NCBI GenBank assembly: GCA_016844285.1
Contig: JAENIS010000005.1
Span: 1 to 32,576 of the forward strand
Direction: 5' to 3'
Source of the DNA: Dehalococcoidales bacterium
GTDB taxonomy: Bacteria > Chloroflexota > Dehalococcoidia > Dehalococcoidales > UBA2162
DNA: 32,576 bases
This document shows, piece by piece, positions 6,794-14,931 of the stretch (positions are counted from its first letter, which is position 1; each line of letters begins with the position of its first letter). The notes below the pieces were generated by a model, which saw only the letters and a program-made list of their open reading frames with translations, was not told the origin of the DNA and did not search any database. A program made the position numbers and the translations under genes.

Positions 6794-8650
6794 ATGAGTA
6801 GCTATGCTGGTAAGTTCCTGCGGGTAAATCTGACCAGAGGCGAATGCAAGACGGAGCTTGTTCCCGATGAGGTCAAGAGGAAGTTCATCGGTGGCCGTGG
6901 CTTCGGCATCAAATACCTGTATGATGAGGTTCCCCCGGCAACTGACCCCCTTGGTCCCCAGAATAAATTGATATTGCTTAATGGCCCTTTGGCCGGAACC
7001 AATGCACAGTCAGTTTCCCGGTGGATGGCGGTGACCAAAAGCCCCCTCACCGGTGGTTTCGGCCGAGCCGTGGGCGGTGCTGATTTTGGTGCCTGGCTAA
7101 AGTTTGCCGGGTTCGATTTTATTATTATCGAGGGCAAGGCTCAAAAACCAGCCTACCTTTACATCGCCAATAATAGCTGTGAGATTCGAGATGCCGCTGA
7201 CCTGTGGGGGCAGACTACTGAGGAGACTCAACAAAAGCTCCGCCAAAAACACGGGGAGCGCATCCGGATGGCTTGTATCGGGCCAGCCGGGGAGAAACTG
7301 GTGCGCTATGCCGTCATCGCTAGCGAGCGGCGAACCGCCTCCCGGTGCGGAGTAGGCACTGTCATGGGTTCGAAGAACCTCAAGGCAGTTGCCATCAATG
7401 CGGAACGCCATCTTGAAGTGACTGACCCGGCTAGCTTCAGCGAGCTGGTTAAAGAGCAAATCAAATCCATGCAAGCCGACACCGGCTACCAGCGTTTCCG
7501 GGACTGGGGGACGACGGCGGTATCGGGTGCTTTTAATGCCCTCGGTGTCTTTCCAGTACGGAACTTCCGGGCCGGGCAGCAGGAAGGCTTTGAAAAGTAC
7601 TCCGGAGAGAAATATCGCGAAATGCGGCAGGGGGAATTTGGCTGCTATAGCTGCTCCGTCCGTTGTGGCAAGAAGCACGTAGTACCAAGTGGCCCTTATG
7701 CCGGCGCGGCCAACGAAGGGCCTGAGTACGAAAGCATCTGGACCTTCACCGGCAGCATCGACAGTACCGATATCGGAGCAACAGTGGCTGCCGACCAATT
7801 GTGCGACGACCTCGGGATAGACACCATTAGCACGGGCAATACGATTGGTTTTGCCTATGAGCTATTCGAGAAAGGCATCATTACCAAGAAGGATACTGAC
7901 GGACTCGAACTGACCTACGGCAATCACGCGGCGATGATTACCCTCATCGGCAAGATTGGGCGCCGGGAAGGCTTTGGCGACCTGCTGGCCGAAGGGAGTA
8001 TGAGAGCGGCCGCCCGCATCGGGAAGGGTGCTCAAGACTACGCCATGCACGTTAAGGGTCTGGAGTTGGCTGCCTACGAGCCACGGGCGGCCAAGGCTCA
8101 TGGACTTAACTTTGCCACCTCGAATATCGGGGCAAGCCACTGCTATGGCTATGCCCGACAGGAAATATTCGGTAGCACCAAACCAAGAGCAGTCGACCGC
8201 TTTGCCGACGACCATAAAGGTGATATCACGGCCTACAATCAAAACCATACCGCATTGGCCGAGGTCGGTATTGCCTGCACTTTCGCGTCCGCATGGGAGT
8301 GGTTCTCTCCTCTCTTCAGCAAGATGCTATCGGCGGCCACCGGTATCGCTGAGTTCGGTGATGCCAAATACACGGAAATGGTAGCAGAAAGGATATATAA
8401 TCTCGAGCGTGTCTTCAATCTACGCGAGGGATTCGGGCGCAAGGATGACACATTGCCAAAGAGAATGCTGACGGAACCATTGGAACAAAAGGGAGGGCCG
8501 GCGCACGGTCAAATAGTCAGGAAACAGGATACCCTTCTGGATGAATACTACCAGAGCCGGGGATGGACAAAACAGGGTATCCCAACCCCGCAAAAGCTCA
8601 AGGCGCTGGGGCTGGATGCGGTGGTAAAAGATATTGAGAAATTGCTGTAG
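6794..8650 (+). CDS. aor: Aldehyde:ferredoxin oxidoreductase (tungsten/molybdenum bis-pterin enzyme)
   Basis: A cytosolic enzyme of 618 residues that oxidises aldehydes to acids, passing electrons to ferredoxin, with a tungsten or molybdenum bis-pterin cofactor and a 4Fe-4S cluster. Seen: the AOR N-terminal domain (GGRGFGIKYLYDEVP, SPLTGGFGRAVGG, GPAGEKLVRYA), cluster cysteines C284-x2-C287-x3-C291 in CYSCSVRC, and a fourth candidate C495. From memory these lie within a few positions of C288, C291, C295 and C494 of the Pyrococcus enzyme. Length is also close to that enzyme. The ATG follows GGGAGGTAG at a normal distance. It has its own promoter and terminator, so it is monocistronic. The aldehyde substrate and the metal cannot be told from sequence. 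Confidence 0.95.
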   Translation: MSSYAGKFLRVNLTRGECKTELVPDEVKRKFIGGRGFGIKYLYDEVPPATDPLGPQNKLILLNGPLAGTNAQSVSRWMAVTKSPLTGGFGRAVGGADFGAWLKFAGFDFIIIEGKAQKPAYLYIANNSCEIRDAADLWGQTTEETQQKLRQKHGERIRMACIGPAGEKLVRYAVIASERRTASRCGVGTVMGSKNLKAVAINAERHLEVTDPASFSELVKEQIKSMQADTGYQRFRDWGTTAVSGAFNALGVFPVRNFRAGQQEGFEKYSGEKYREMRQGEFGCYSCSVRCGKKHVVPSGPYAGAANEGPEYESIWTFTGSIDSTDIGATVAADQLCDDLGIDTISTGNTIGFAYELFEKGIITKKDTDGLELTYGNHAAMITLIGKIGRREGFGDLLAEGSMRAAARIGKGAQDYAMHVKGLELAAYEPRAAKAHGLNFATSNIGASHCYGYARQEIFGSTKPRAVDRFADDHKGDITAYNQNHTALAEVGIACTFASAWEWFSPLFSKMLSAATGIAEFGDAKYTEMVAERIYNLERVFNLREGFGRKDDTLPKRMLTEPLEQKGGPAHGQIVRKQDTLLDEYYQSRGWTKQGIPTPQKLKALGLDAVVKDIEKLL

Positions 8651-8709
8651 CCCGGTTTCTTTAGATTGAGGGTATTATCCAGACTACAATCGGTTAAGCA
8701 CTTACCTTT

Positions 8710-8740
8710 AAGGCGGCCACACGGTGGCCGCCTTTATTAA
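8710..8740. terminator. Intrinsic terminator between convergent genes
   Basis: A perfect 10-bp stem, AAGGCGGCCA (8710-8719) with TGGCCGCCTT (8725-8734), has a five-base loop and is followed by TATTAATAT. It is 60 bases after the oxidoreductase stop and can serve both strands. Confidence 0.85.
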
Positions 8741-8818
8741 TATCAGCCGGCTGGTATCACGTCAGGTGTGACTATTGCTTACACCACCCTCACGGTTCAT
8801 TTCTGAGCTGACCTGTTT

Positions 8819-9904
8819 TTATAGTCGCCACTTTTTCAACGCCGCCGGGTCAAGTTCGAGGCCCAGGCCCGGTGTTTTGGGCGCTTCCATGAAGCCATCA
8901 ACGACCTTGTGAGGTTCAGTGTAAATCTTGTCCCACCATGGCATATACTCCAGAATAAAGCCATTCGGCGCGGCTGCGAGCAGGTGAACAGAGAAATCCG
9001 GAAACAGATGGCTGCTAATGGGCAGATTCCAGGCTTCGAGCATCACTGCCACCTTCATCCATTCGGTTATCCCACCGACGCGCTGCAAATCGGCGATGTA
9101 ATAATACGCCGAACGCTTTTCTATCAATCGTCTAAAATCGTACTTGGTGTTGAACGTTTCACCCGTCGCGACGGGAATATCAAGAGAACGTGAAAGCTCG
9201 GCCATCTGGTCAGGGTCTTCGCTGGCGAGCGGGTCTTCCAACCAGAAAGCACCCATTTTCTCCAACTCACGTCCGAATCTTATCGCTTCGGGTACGTTCC
9301 ATGCCCAGTTACCATCGACCATGATATTTACGTCATTGCCGACGGCCTCGCGCACCGCTTTAAACCGGGTGACTTCATCAGCCAGTGTTTTGCCGCCTAG
9401 CTTCATCTTGATGTATTTGAAACCCTGTTCCTTGAACATGGCGGCGTCTTTCTGCAAACGGTCGATTGGCCAGTCGCGCCAGAGCAGGTAGCTAGCGTAG
9501 GCGGGCACTTTGTCCCGGTAGCCGCCGAGAAGCTGGTACAGCGGCTGGTTCAGTGCCTTTGCCTTGAGCACCCAGATGGCGGAATCCAGCGCCGAAAGAG
9601 CGTACAGGCTATGTCCCGAATGCCCCATGTGGATGGTCGCAGCGTATATCTTCTGCCAGGCTTCCGCCGGACGCATGACGTCTTGCCCGATGATAGTCGC
9701 TCCCAGGTCGTCGATACTGGCAACAAGGGATTTGATATGTCCTGCTACCCAGGTAAACGTCACACCAAAGGCGTCAAGCCCATCATCGGTGGTGACTTTG
9801 GCAATAGCGACGGTCAACTTCTCACTTAAGCCGAAACGTGGGTTACGGAAAGGATAATCAATGGGCACAGAAAGGGGAATGACCTCAACTCTGGCGATAT
9901 TCAT
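8819..9904 (-). CDS. Mandelate racemase/muconate lactonizing enzyme family protein (MR subgroup)
   Basis: A 361-residue enolase-superfamily enzyme, probably cytosolic. These enzymes take a proton from the carbon next to a carboxylate, with Mg2+ holding the enolate. Seen: K166 and K168 in YIKMKLGG, metal ligands D197 (VDGNW), E223 (WLEDP) and E249 (ATGET), the D272 and H299 dyad (ADLQ, SSHLF), and E319. Each is offset by exactly two from the mandelate racemase residues I recall (K164, K166, D195, E221, E247, D270, H297, E317), so the full MR-type site is intact. Reactions in this subgroup include racemisation and sugar-acid dehydration. Substrate is unknown, since no sugar-acid genes are adjacent. 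The ATG at 9904 follows AGGAG. Confidence 0.92.
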   Translation of the reverse strand: MNIARVEVIPLSVPIDYPFRNPRFGLSEKLTVAIAKVTTDDGLDAFGVTFTWVAGHIKSLVASIDDLGATIIGQDVMRPAEAWQKIYAATIHMGHSGHSLYALSALDSAIWVLKAKALNQPLYQLLGGYRDKVPAYASYLLWRDWPIDRLQKDAAMFKEQGFKYIKMKLGGKTLADEVTRFKAVREAVGNDVNIMVDGNWAWNVPEAIRFGRELEKMGAFWLEDPLASEDPDQMAELSRSLDIPVATGETFNTKYDFRRLIEKRSAYYYIADLQRVGGITEWMKVAVMLEAWNLPISSHLFPDFSVHLLAAAPNGFILEYMPWWDKIYTEPHKVVDGFMEAPKTPGLGLELDPAALKKWRL

Positions 9905-9939
9905 TGTTTCTCCTGATTAGTAGATTCGATTAATAGAGT

Positions 9940-9948
9940 AGTATAACA
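9940..9948 (-). promoter_or_regulatory. Possible extended -10 promoter of the racemase-family gene
   Basis: On the minus strand TGT followed by TATACT (9940-9945) fits an extended -10 box. No clear -35 is seen. The predicted start leaves about 30 bases before the ATG at 9904. Confidence 0.4.
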
Positions 9949-9950
9949 CA

Positions 9951-10040
9951 CTTGCAGGGGGCGTAGCCCTTCTTCTAAATCATCTTCCCCCCTCCTAAAA
10001 GAAGAGGGAAACACAGGGGGTGAGGTTATTCAACAACCTA
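9951..10040. repeat. Palindromic intergenic repeat copy
   Basis: The stretch carries GGGGGCGTAGCCCTTCTT, TCCCCCCTCCT, AGAAGAGGGAAA and GGGGGTGAGGTTATTCAACAACC. The last block is the reverse complement of the left end of the copy at 6278. It lies between two divergent genes and is non-coding. Confidence 0.65.
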
Positions 10041-10055
10041 AAAACACGTCTGTTG

Positions 10056-10084
10056 TTGACGCACGAGGGTAGAGAAACTATAAT
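10056..10084 (+). promoter_or_regulatory. Near-consensus sigma-70 promoter of the DinB-family gene
   Basis: TTGACG (10056-10061), 17 bases, then TATAAT (10079-10084). This is the best promoter match in the window. An AAGGAGG ribosome site follows at about 10137-10143. Confidence 0.85.
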
Positions 10085-10152
10085 CACCACAAATAGTTGT
10101 CAGGCAGGCTGATAGCTAGAGTCTCTACCAGGACGCAAGGAGGTTATAAGCA

Positions 10153-10665
10153 ATGGAGATTAGAGAGTTTGTCCAGGGTTCCCTTGACCGTGTCAAGCAA
10201 ACGACGACCAGGGTAGCGGAAGGTTTAAACCAGCAGGAACTGGCATGGCGGGCCGGACCGGAGTGCAACTCAATAGGGATTATTCTTTTCCATATGGCAC
10301 GCTTTGAAGACAGATTTGTCCAGGGCAGAATCCAGGGTAAGCCCGAGGTCTGGGAGTTAGAGAAGTGGTACGAGAAACTCAATCTGGCGTCAAGTGAGAC
10401 CGGAGGCGGTTACACTCCTGAGCAGGTCGTCGCTTTCCGTGTTCCGGAGCTTAAAGAATTAATGGCCTACACGGGAGCGGTACAGGCACGCACCCTGGAA
10501 TATTTGAAAGCGATGACCGATGAGGAACTAGCCAAGGTCGTAGATTTGCCCCGCTTGGGGAATCCGACTGTTGGTGTCCTCTTCACCCTTATCATCACTC
10601 ACCTGGCTCAGCACGCCGGCGAGATATCCTACCTGCGTGGTGTGCAAAGAGGTGCCAACAAGTAG
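10153..10665 (+). CDS. DinB/YfiT-like four-helix metalloenzyme family protein
   Basis: A 170-residue cytosolic protein of the DinB superfamily, a four-helix bundle that usually binds a metal with three histidines. Candidate ligands are the histidine in LFHMARFEDRF (about residue 52) and those in ITHLAQHAGEISYLRG near the C terminus, the classic HxxxH-like end. Relatives include thiol transferases (bacillithiol or mycothiol) and proteins of unknown role, so no reaction is assigned. The start ATG has a strong AAGGAGG nine bases upstream. It stands alone with its own promoter and converges on the response-regulator gene, with 19 bases between stops and no clear terminator. Confidence 0.87.
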   Translation: MEIREFVQGSLDRVKQTTTRVAEGLNQQELAWRAGPECNSIGIILFHMARFEDRFVQGRIQGKPEVWELEKWYEKLNLASSETGGGYTPEQVVAFRVPELKELMAYTGAVQARTLEYLKAMTDEELAKVVDLPRLGNPTVGVLFTLIITHLAQHAGEISYLRGVQRGANK

Positions 10666-10684
10666 CCACGCCGGATAAACAGTT

Positions 10685-11332
10685 TTACGTTTCCAGGCTG
10701 ACCAATCCCTTGCGCACAGCATACTTGATAAGCTCAGTGCGGTTGTGCAGGTTGAGCTTTTCCATTATCTTGGTACGGTGGCCAAGGACGGTCTTTAAGC
10801 TGATGAAGAGCATATCCGCAATCTCACGGCTGGTATGACCCTCAGCAATTATCTTGAGTATTTCTCTTTCCCGGGCGGTCAAACGGTCATAGGGCTCTAC
10901 CTCAGCCTGCTGACGGTAATCTGCAATCAGGGTGGCGGCAACCGAGGGATATAGGAAGGAGTCCCCGCGGTAGACGGCACGTATGGCGGATATTAGCTCT
11001 GAACCGAGGGCTCTCTTGGGCACGCAACCAGCCGCTCCGGCTTTAATGACCGATAGGATATACTCCTTATTATCGTACTGGGTCAGGATTAAGACTTTTA
11101 CCTTGCTGTTTTTCTTCACGATACGCCGCGTCGCTTCAATCCCATCCATGTTAGGCATGGCGATATCCATCAGGACGACATCCGGCATCAGTTCCGTCAC
11201 CTTGGCGATGGCTTCCTTACCGTCCCCAGCTTCGCCAACGATTTCGATATCACTCTGAGAGCTGAGCAAAGCACGGATGCCATCGCGCAATATGGCATGG
11301 TCGTCGACCAATAGCAGTTTTATCTTAGCCAT
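10685..11332 (-). CDS. NarL/FixJ-type response regulator
   Basis: A 215-residue DNA-binding response regulator. The receiver domain is residues 3-118, with the acid pair in LLLVDDH, phosphate acceptor D56 in VVLMDIAMP, and the conserved lysine in GCVPKR. The LuxR-type helix-turn-helix is at about 148-205 (LTAREREILKIIAEG, SREIADMLFISLKTV). Its start overlaps the end of the histidine kinase gene by eight bases, so they are a cognate pair. They lie at the end of the ccm gene string, which suggests that the pair senses a condition linked to cytochrome c maturation or respiration. That link is inference from order only. Confidence 0.95.
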   Translation of the reverse strand: MAKIKLLLVDDHAILRDGIRALLSSQSDIEIVGEAGDGKEAIAKVTELMPDVVLMDIAMPNMDGIEATRRIVKKNSKVKVLILTQYDNKEYILSVIKAGAAGCVPKRALGSELISAIRAVYRGDSFLYPSVAATLIADYRQQAEVEPYDRLTAREREILKIIAEGHTSREIADMLFISLKTVLGHRTKIMEKLNLHNRTELIKYAVRKGLVSLET

Positions 11333-12557
11333 GGCTAACCTCCCGCCCTAAAGGAACTTGAAAATTGATTTCAGCACCACCGAGACGACTGGATTGAATG
11401 GTCAAAGTGCCATTAACCAGCTCCACCCTCTCTTTCATACCCAGCAAACCCAACCCGCGTGGTCTTTCCTGCGAGCTTATCGCTTCCTGAACATCAAAGC
11501 CGATACCGTCATCTTTGATGGCAACGCTAACAGCATCTTTTTTGAAATGCAGGCTTACTTGAACATTCTTGGCTTTAGCATGCCGGGCGATGTTAGTGAC
11601 GGCTTCCTGGATAACCCGGAAGAGAGTCGTTTCCAGTTGGGGAGGCAATCTCTTCTCACGACCGATAGACCTGAAATCTACCTTGACACCGGCAGCACCC
11701 AGTTTATTATCGAGAAGCCATCGTGTTGCCGCCACCAGACCCAGGTCGTCGAGTAATGTCGGGCGGAGCTCGTAAATCACACGGTGTATCTCATCGAGAA
11801 TACTGATGGATAGCTGCTGTGTCTTTCTTATCATCTCACTGGTCTTATCGGCACCAGGTGGTAAACTGCCGCTGACTACTTCGAGACCGGTGTTCAGGCT
11901 GATGAGCGACTGGCTTATCTCATCATGCAGCTCGCGGGCAATTCGCCGGCGTTCCTCTTCCTGGATGGATAATACCTCGCGCAATAACTCCTGGCGAATC
12001 TCGTCTTTACGCCGCACCTCCTCGTGCAGTCGGGCATTTTCGATGGCGGTAGCCAACTGCCGGGCAATGGACTCAAGGAGTCGTACATCTTCCGTGGAGA
12101 AGCGACGAGGCTCATGGCTGGCAATATTAAGTACGCCCAGAACCTTCCCCTCTGAACGTATGGGTACACTGGCAAAAGCCCGAAGCCCTTCGGTACTAAT
12201 TAGTTTTGGCCTGGCGGCATCGGGTGTGTTGGAGATATCTTCTAAAAGCATCGCCTCGCCCGTCTGAGCCACTTTGCCGGCGATGCCCTCGCCCAGATGG
12301 AGGCACATTTCCTGGACAAATCGACTAGACAGGCCACGGTACGCCCGGTAGCATAACGTCTCTCCTGCTTCATCCAGCAGGAGTATGCCGCCGATAGCAA
12401 CACGCATTATCTCAAGAATGCTGTCCAGGGCACTACTTAAGACACTATCCAGATTGGATAGGTCACGAAGAGAGCCCAGAGCCTCGGATAGTGAGAGGAG
12501 GGAAGAGAGCTCCCTGGTTCTTTGTTCCAGTTCAATGGAGGTCTTAGTTGAAGGCAT
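11325..12557 (-). CDS. GAF-domain sensor histidine kinase (NarX/DegS-type)
   Basis: A 410-residue soluble kinase without membrane segments. A coiled start (residues 5-35) leads to a GAF domain (about 35-175, with LGEGIAGKVAQTGEAML and ASVPIRSEGKVLGVLNIAS). Then comes a HisKA_3 dimerisation domain with phospho-acceptor H211 in RRRIARELHDEISQSL, and an HATPase domain (VIQEAVTNIARHA, IKDDGIGFD, GLGLLGMKERV). The GAF domain may bind a small molecule, haem or Fe-S cluster; no obvious cysteine cluster is present. It starts 13 bases after the ccmD stop and overlaps the regulator gene downstream, so it is probably co-transcribed with both. Confidence 0.94.
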   Translation of the reverse strand: MPSTKTSIELEQRTRELSSLLSLSEALGSLRDLSNLDSVLSSALDSILEIMRVAIGGILLLDEAGETLCYRAYRGLSSRFVQEMCLHLGEGIAGKVAQTGEAMLLEDISNTPDAARPKLISTEGLRAFASVPIRSEGKVLGVLNIASHEPRRFSTEDVRLLESIARQLATAIENARLHEEVRRKDEIRQELLREVLSIQEEERRRIARELHDEISQSLISLNTGLEVVSGSLPPGADKTSEMIRKTQQLSISILDEIHRVIYELRPTLLDDLGLVAATRWLLDNKLGAAGVKVDFRSIGREKRLPPQLETTLFRVIQEAVTNIARHAKAKNVQVSLHFKKDAVSVAIKDDGIGFDVQEAISSQERPRGLGLLGMKERVELVNGTLTIQSSRLGGAEINFQVPLGREVSHG

Positions 12558-12570
12558 CGTTATTCCGCCT

Positions 12571-12723
12571 CTATCGTTTGCTTTCCTTTCCCTTAAGCGT
12601 TTTACTCAACGAGTCAATCTGCTGCCGTAGCCTTCTCTGCTGGCGAAACAGGGAAAGGACATAGCCAAAAACCACAGCCCAGACAATGCTATAGGCGGCA
12701 AACAAAAACCAGGCATTCTCCAT
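12571..12723 (-). CDS. ccmD: Small haem exporter subunit CcmD
   Basis: A 50-residue protein starting at ATG 12723 and ending with TAG at 12571-12573. Its one membrane helix (about residues 5-25, FLFAAYSIVWAVVFGYVL) is followed by a basic, glutamine-rich cytoplasmic tail (RQQRRLRQQIDSLSK). This size, topology and position just after ccmC are those of CcmD, which helps release holo-CcmE from the CcmABC complex. A ribosome site AGGAGACAGG precedes the start. The histidine kinase gene follows after 13 bases. Confidence 0.85.
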   Translation of the reverse strand: MENAWFLFAAYSIVWAVVFGYVLSLFRQQRRLRQQIDSLSKTLKGKESKR

Positions 12724-12756
12724 TTTGTCCTGTCTCCTTAATTAAACGTTACAAAA

Positions 12757-12836
12757 GTTGTTTACCAACCTCTCACTTACTCGCCCCTTCCCTTGACAAG
12801 GGAAGGGGTCAGGGGATAGGTTAATAAACAATCTCA
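12757..12836. repeat. Palindromic repeat inside the ccm string
   Basis: TTGTTTACCAACCTCTCA on the left faces GATAGGTTAATAAACAA on the right. The centre CCCCTTCCCTTGACAAGGGAAGGGG forms a perfect 11-bp stem with a three-base loop. It lies in the 120-base gap between ccmC and ccmD, and could cut or stabilise the transcript there. Confidence 0.75.
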
Positions 12837-12843
12837 TTATAGG

Positions 12844-13506
12844 TTAATTAACTGATTTCTTCAATTTCTCAATTTCGATTTCGTCATTCCTCATCGAAAC
12901 TCGCTGCAGCAAGATAAGGGAGTAGAGAATGGTGAAGGCAATCAGGCTAACGATGAGAGTTAAGAGCATGGTAGGGTCAATACCACCTTTGAAGATTAGC
13001 ATTTTGGGGTGCTGTCCACGCCAGAGGGTCGTGGCCATCGCCACAATTGGAATATCGATGAAGCCAATGATACCCACCACCGCCGCAAAGCGGGCGCCCT
13101 GACTCTCTTCAGTGGCTAAAGAGCGCACCATGATATAGGCCAGGTAAATAAACCAGAGAACCAGGGTCGATGTCAAGCGTGGCTCATCCCAGGTCCACCA
13201 TATCCCCCAAATGGGCTTAGCCCACAAGGAGCCAACGATTAGCGCCAGGCTGGTAAAGACAATGCCGGTCTCGGCCGAAGAGTGAGCCAGAATATCCCAT
13301 TTACTCTCCCTCTTCACCAGATAGAGGATACTGCCAATAAAGACGATAAGAAAGGAGAGTAACGCCAGCCAGCCCATCGGCACCATGAGGTAGAATATTC
13401 TCTGGACAATCCCCATTTCCTTTTCGGTGGGCACCAGGACAAAGACAAGATACATAGTGGCCACCATTAGTGCCAGACTCAACCAGAGTAGAACATATCT
13501 TTTCAT
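12844..13506 (-). CDS. ccmC: Haem exporter protein CcmC
   Basis: A six-helix membrane protein of 220 residues that, with CcmE, presents haem on the outer face of the cytoplasmic membrane in System I cytochrome c maturation. Seen: the tryptophan-rich signature WGIWWTWDEPRLTS at residues 100-113 (WWD-type haem site), flanked by candidate haem-ligand histidines (one in LAHSSAETG, residue 75, and one in RGQHPKML). Length is normal. It starts 19 bases after the ccmB stop. A repeat lies between its stop and ccmD. Confidence 0.93.
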   Translation of the reverse strand: MKRYVLLWLSLALMVATMYLVFVLVPTEKEMGIVQRIFYLMVPMGWLALLSFLIVFIGSILYLVKRESKWDILAHSSAETGIVFTSLALIVGSLWAKPIWGIWWTWDEPRLTSTLVLWFIYLAYIMVRSLATEESQGARFAAVVGIIGFIDIPIVAMATTLWRGQHPKMLIFKGGIDPTMLLTLIVSLIAFTILYSLILLQRVSMRNDEIEIEKLKKSVN

Positions 13507-13525
13507 AACCTCTCCTCCTCACTTT

Positions 13526-14197
13526 CTATTCTTCGATAACGTAGGCGAAGATAAAGAAGGGGACAACCAGGAAAATAGCATCAAAAGCTCCCAGTATCTG
13601 GAGCCAGGGGTATAGTTGACTCCACGGTTCACCGGCAATGGCCAGCGCCGAGCCTTGAACGGCACTGATGATTACCGGGATGACAATGGGCAGGAAGAGG
13701 ATGGGCAGCACCATCTCCCGCGCCCGCGTATTAATTGCCAGGGCGGCGAATAGCGTCCCGACAGCGACAAAACCGATGGTGGCCAGAATGGTCACGACGA
13801 TAAGCTGGGGCGAAAACACAGACACATTGAAAAGAAAAACGAAGAAAGGCAAGGCGATAGCTTCGATGATAAACATGAAGAGCAAGCTGCCCAGCATCTT
13901 GCCCACATAGATGACTTCGCGGCTGATGGGGGAGGCCATCAGTCCCTCCATGCAGCCTTCTTCTTTCTCAGTGATAAAGGCACGGTTCAGGCTCAACACC
14001 CCGGCAAAGGCAAAGGTCACCCACAGGATTCCCGGTGCTATCAGCTCGGTTGTCCCCTGTCCGGGTTCAAAGGCAAAATTAAAAATGACGATGACCAGGA
14101 GAGTAAAAACGAGTACGGAAGGCACGACCTCTTTGGTGCGCATTTCACAGAGAGCGTCCTTCCAGGTGATGGCGATAACCTTACGCCAGAAACTCAT
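13526..14197 (-). CDS. ccmB: Haem exporter membrane protein CcmB
   Basis: A 223-residue integral membrane protein, the permease-like partner of the CcmA ATPase. Six hydrophobic segments are visible. Family blocks are WKDALCEMRTKEVVPSVLVF near the N terminus and FVAVGTLFAALAINTRAREMVLPILFLPI in the middle (two parts of one block). The ATG at 14197 overlaps the ccmA stop by four bases, so the two are likely coupled. Confidence 0.93.
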   Translation of the reverse strand: MSFWRKVIAITWKDALCEMRTKEVVPSVLVFTLLVIVIFNFAFEPGQGTTELIAPGILWVTFAFAGVLSLNRAFITEKEEGCMEGLMASPISREVIYVGKMLGSLLFMFIIEAIALPFFVFLFNVSVFSPQLIVVTILATIGFVAVGTLFAALAINTRAREMVLPILFLPIVIPVIISAVQGSALAIAGEPWSQLYPWLQILGAFDAIFLVVPFFIFAYVIEE

Positions 14198-14931
14198 GAT
14201 GTCGTCGCCGTGGCTTCCCAGTAGACCTTTTTCAGGTCGGCGAGGTCGAGGGCTGCGGTTGACCGCTGATAAACAATCTTACCACGGGCCAGAATCAGGC
14301 AGCGCTCACACAGTTCCAGCCCTCGTTCCAGGCTATGGGTGGTCTGGATAATGGTACGCTTGTCCTTCTCTTCCGTCTTCAAGGCTTGCCAGAGCATGGC
14401 GATACCTTGCTGGTCCAGCCCTGTTTCCGGCTCATCCAGAAGCATAATTGTTGGCTTATGTAAAATGGAACGAGCGATGGATACTCTCTGCCTCATCCCT
14501 CGTGAGAAGGTGCCGACCCGGTCATGAAGGCGGGATGTCATCCCCAGCATCGCCACCACTTCTTTTATCCGCTCCCTGGCCCGGGGGACATCATAGATAC
14601 GACAACCAAACTCCAGATTTTCATAAGCAGTGAGGTTATTATAGAGGAAGGACTGGTGGCTGAGCAGGCCGATACGGCGCCGAATCTCCTCGGCGTCATT
14701 TTTAAGCTCCAGCCCATCAATCATCAGCCTTCCTGCGGAAGGATTCATAATCGTCGCCAGTATCTTGATGAGTGTCGTCTTGCCCGCCCCGTTGGGGCCG
14801 AAGATGACTACTGACTCGCCGTAACCAATTTCAAGGTCGACCCCGTTAAGAGCATCGTGGTGGCCAAAAGATTTGGTCAGCCCCTGGGCACGGATAGCCC
14901 ACTGTTGAGCAGGCTCATCCTTCTCTATCAC
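14194..14931 (-). CDS. ccmA: Haem exporter ATP-binding protein CcmA
   Basis: A 245-residue ABC ATPase that drives release of holo-CcmE in System I. Seen: Walker A GPNGAGKT at 45-52, Q-loop SHQSF near 91-95, signature FSRGMRQR at 142-149, Walker B TIMLLDEP at 161-168 and the switch histidine H199. The signature reads SRGMRQR, as in CcmA proteins, rather than LSGGQ. The start is GTG at 14931, overlapping the previous stop (GTGA). Its place next to ccmB separates it from other ABC ATPases. Confidence 0.93.
   Translation of the reverse strand: MIEKDEPAQQWAIRAQGLTKSFGHHDALNGVDLEIGYGESVVIFGPNGAGKTTLIKILATIMNPSAGRLMIDGLELKNDAEEIRRRIGLLSHQSFLYNNLTAYENLEFGCRIYDVPRARERIKEVVAMLGMTSRLHDRVGTFSRGMRQRVSIARSILHKPTIMLLDEPETGLDQQGIAMLWQALKTEEKDKRTIIQTTHSLERGLELCERCLILARGKIVYQRSTAALDLADLKKVYWEATATTS

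Noticed and set aside
7097..7798. Minus-strand open frame of 233 residues
   Set aside because: It is antisense to the aldehyde oxidoreductase, whose motifs are intact; the frame looks like a codon-bias shadow.
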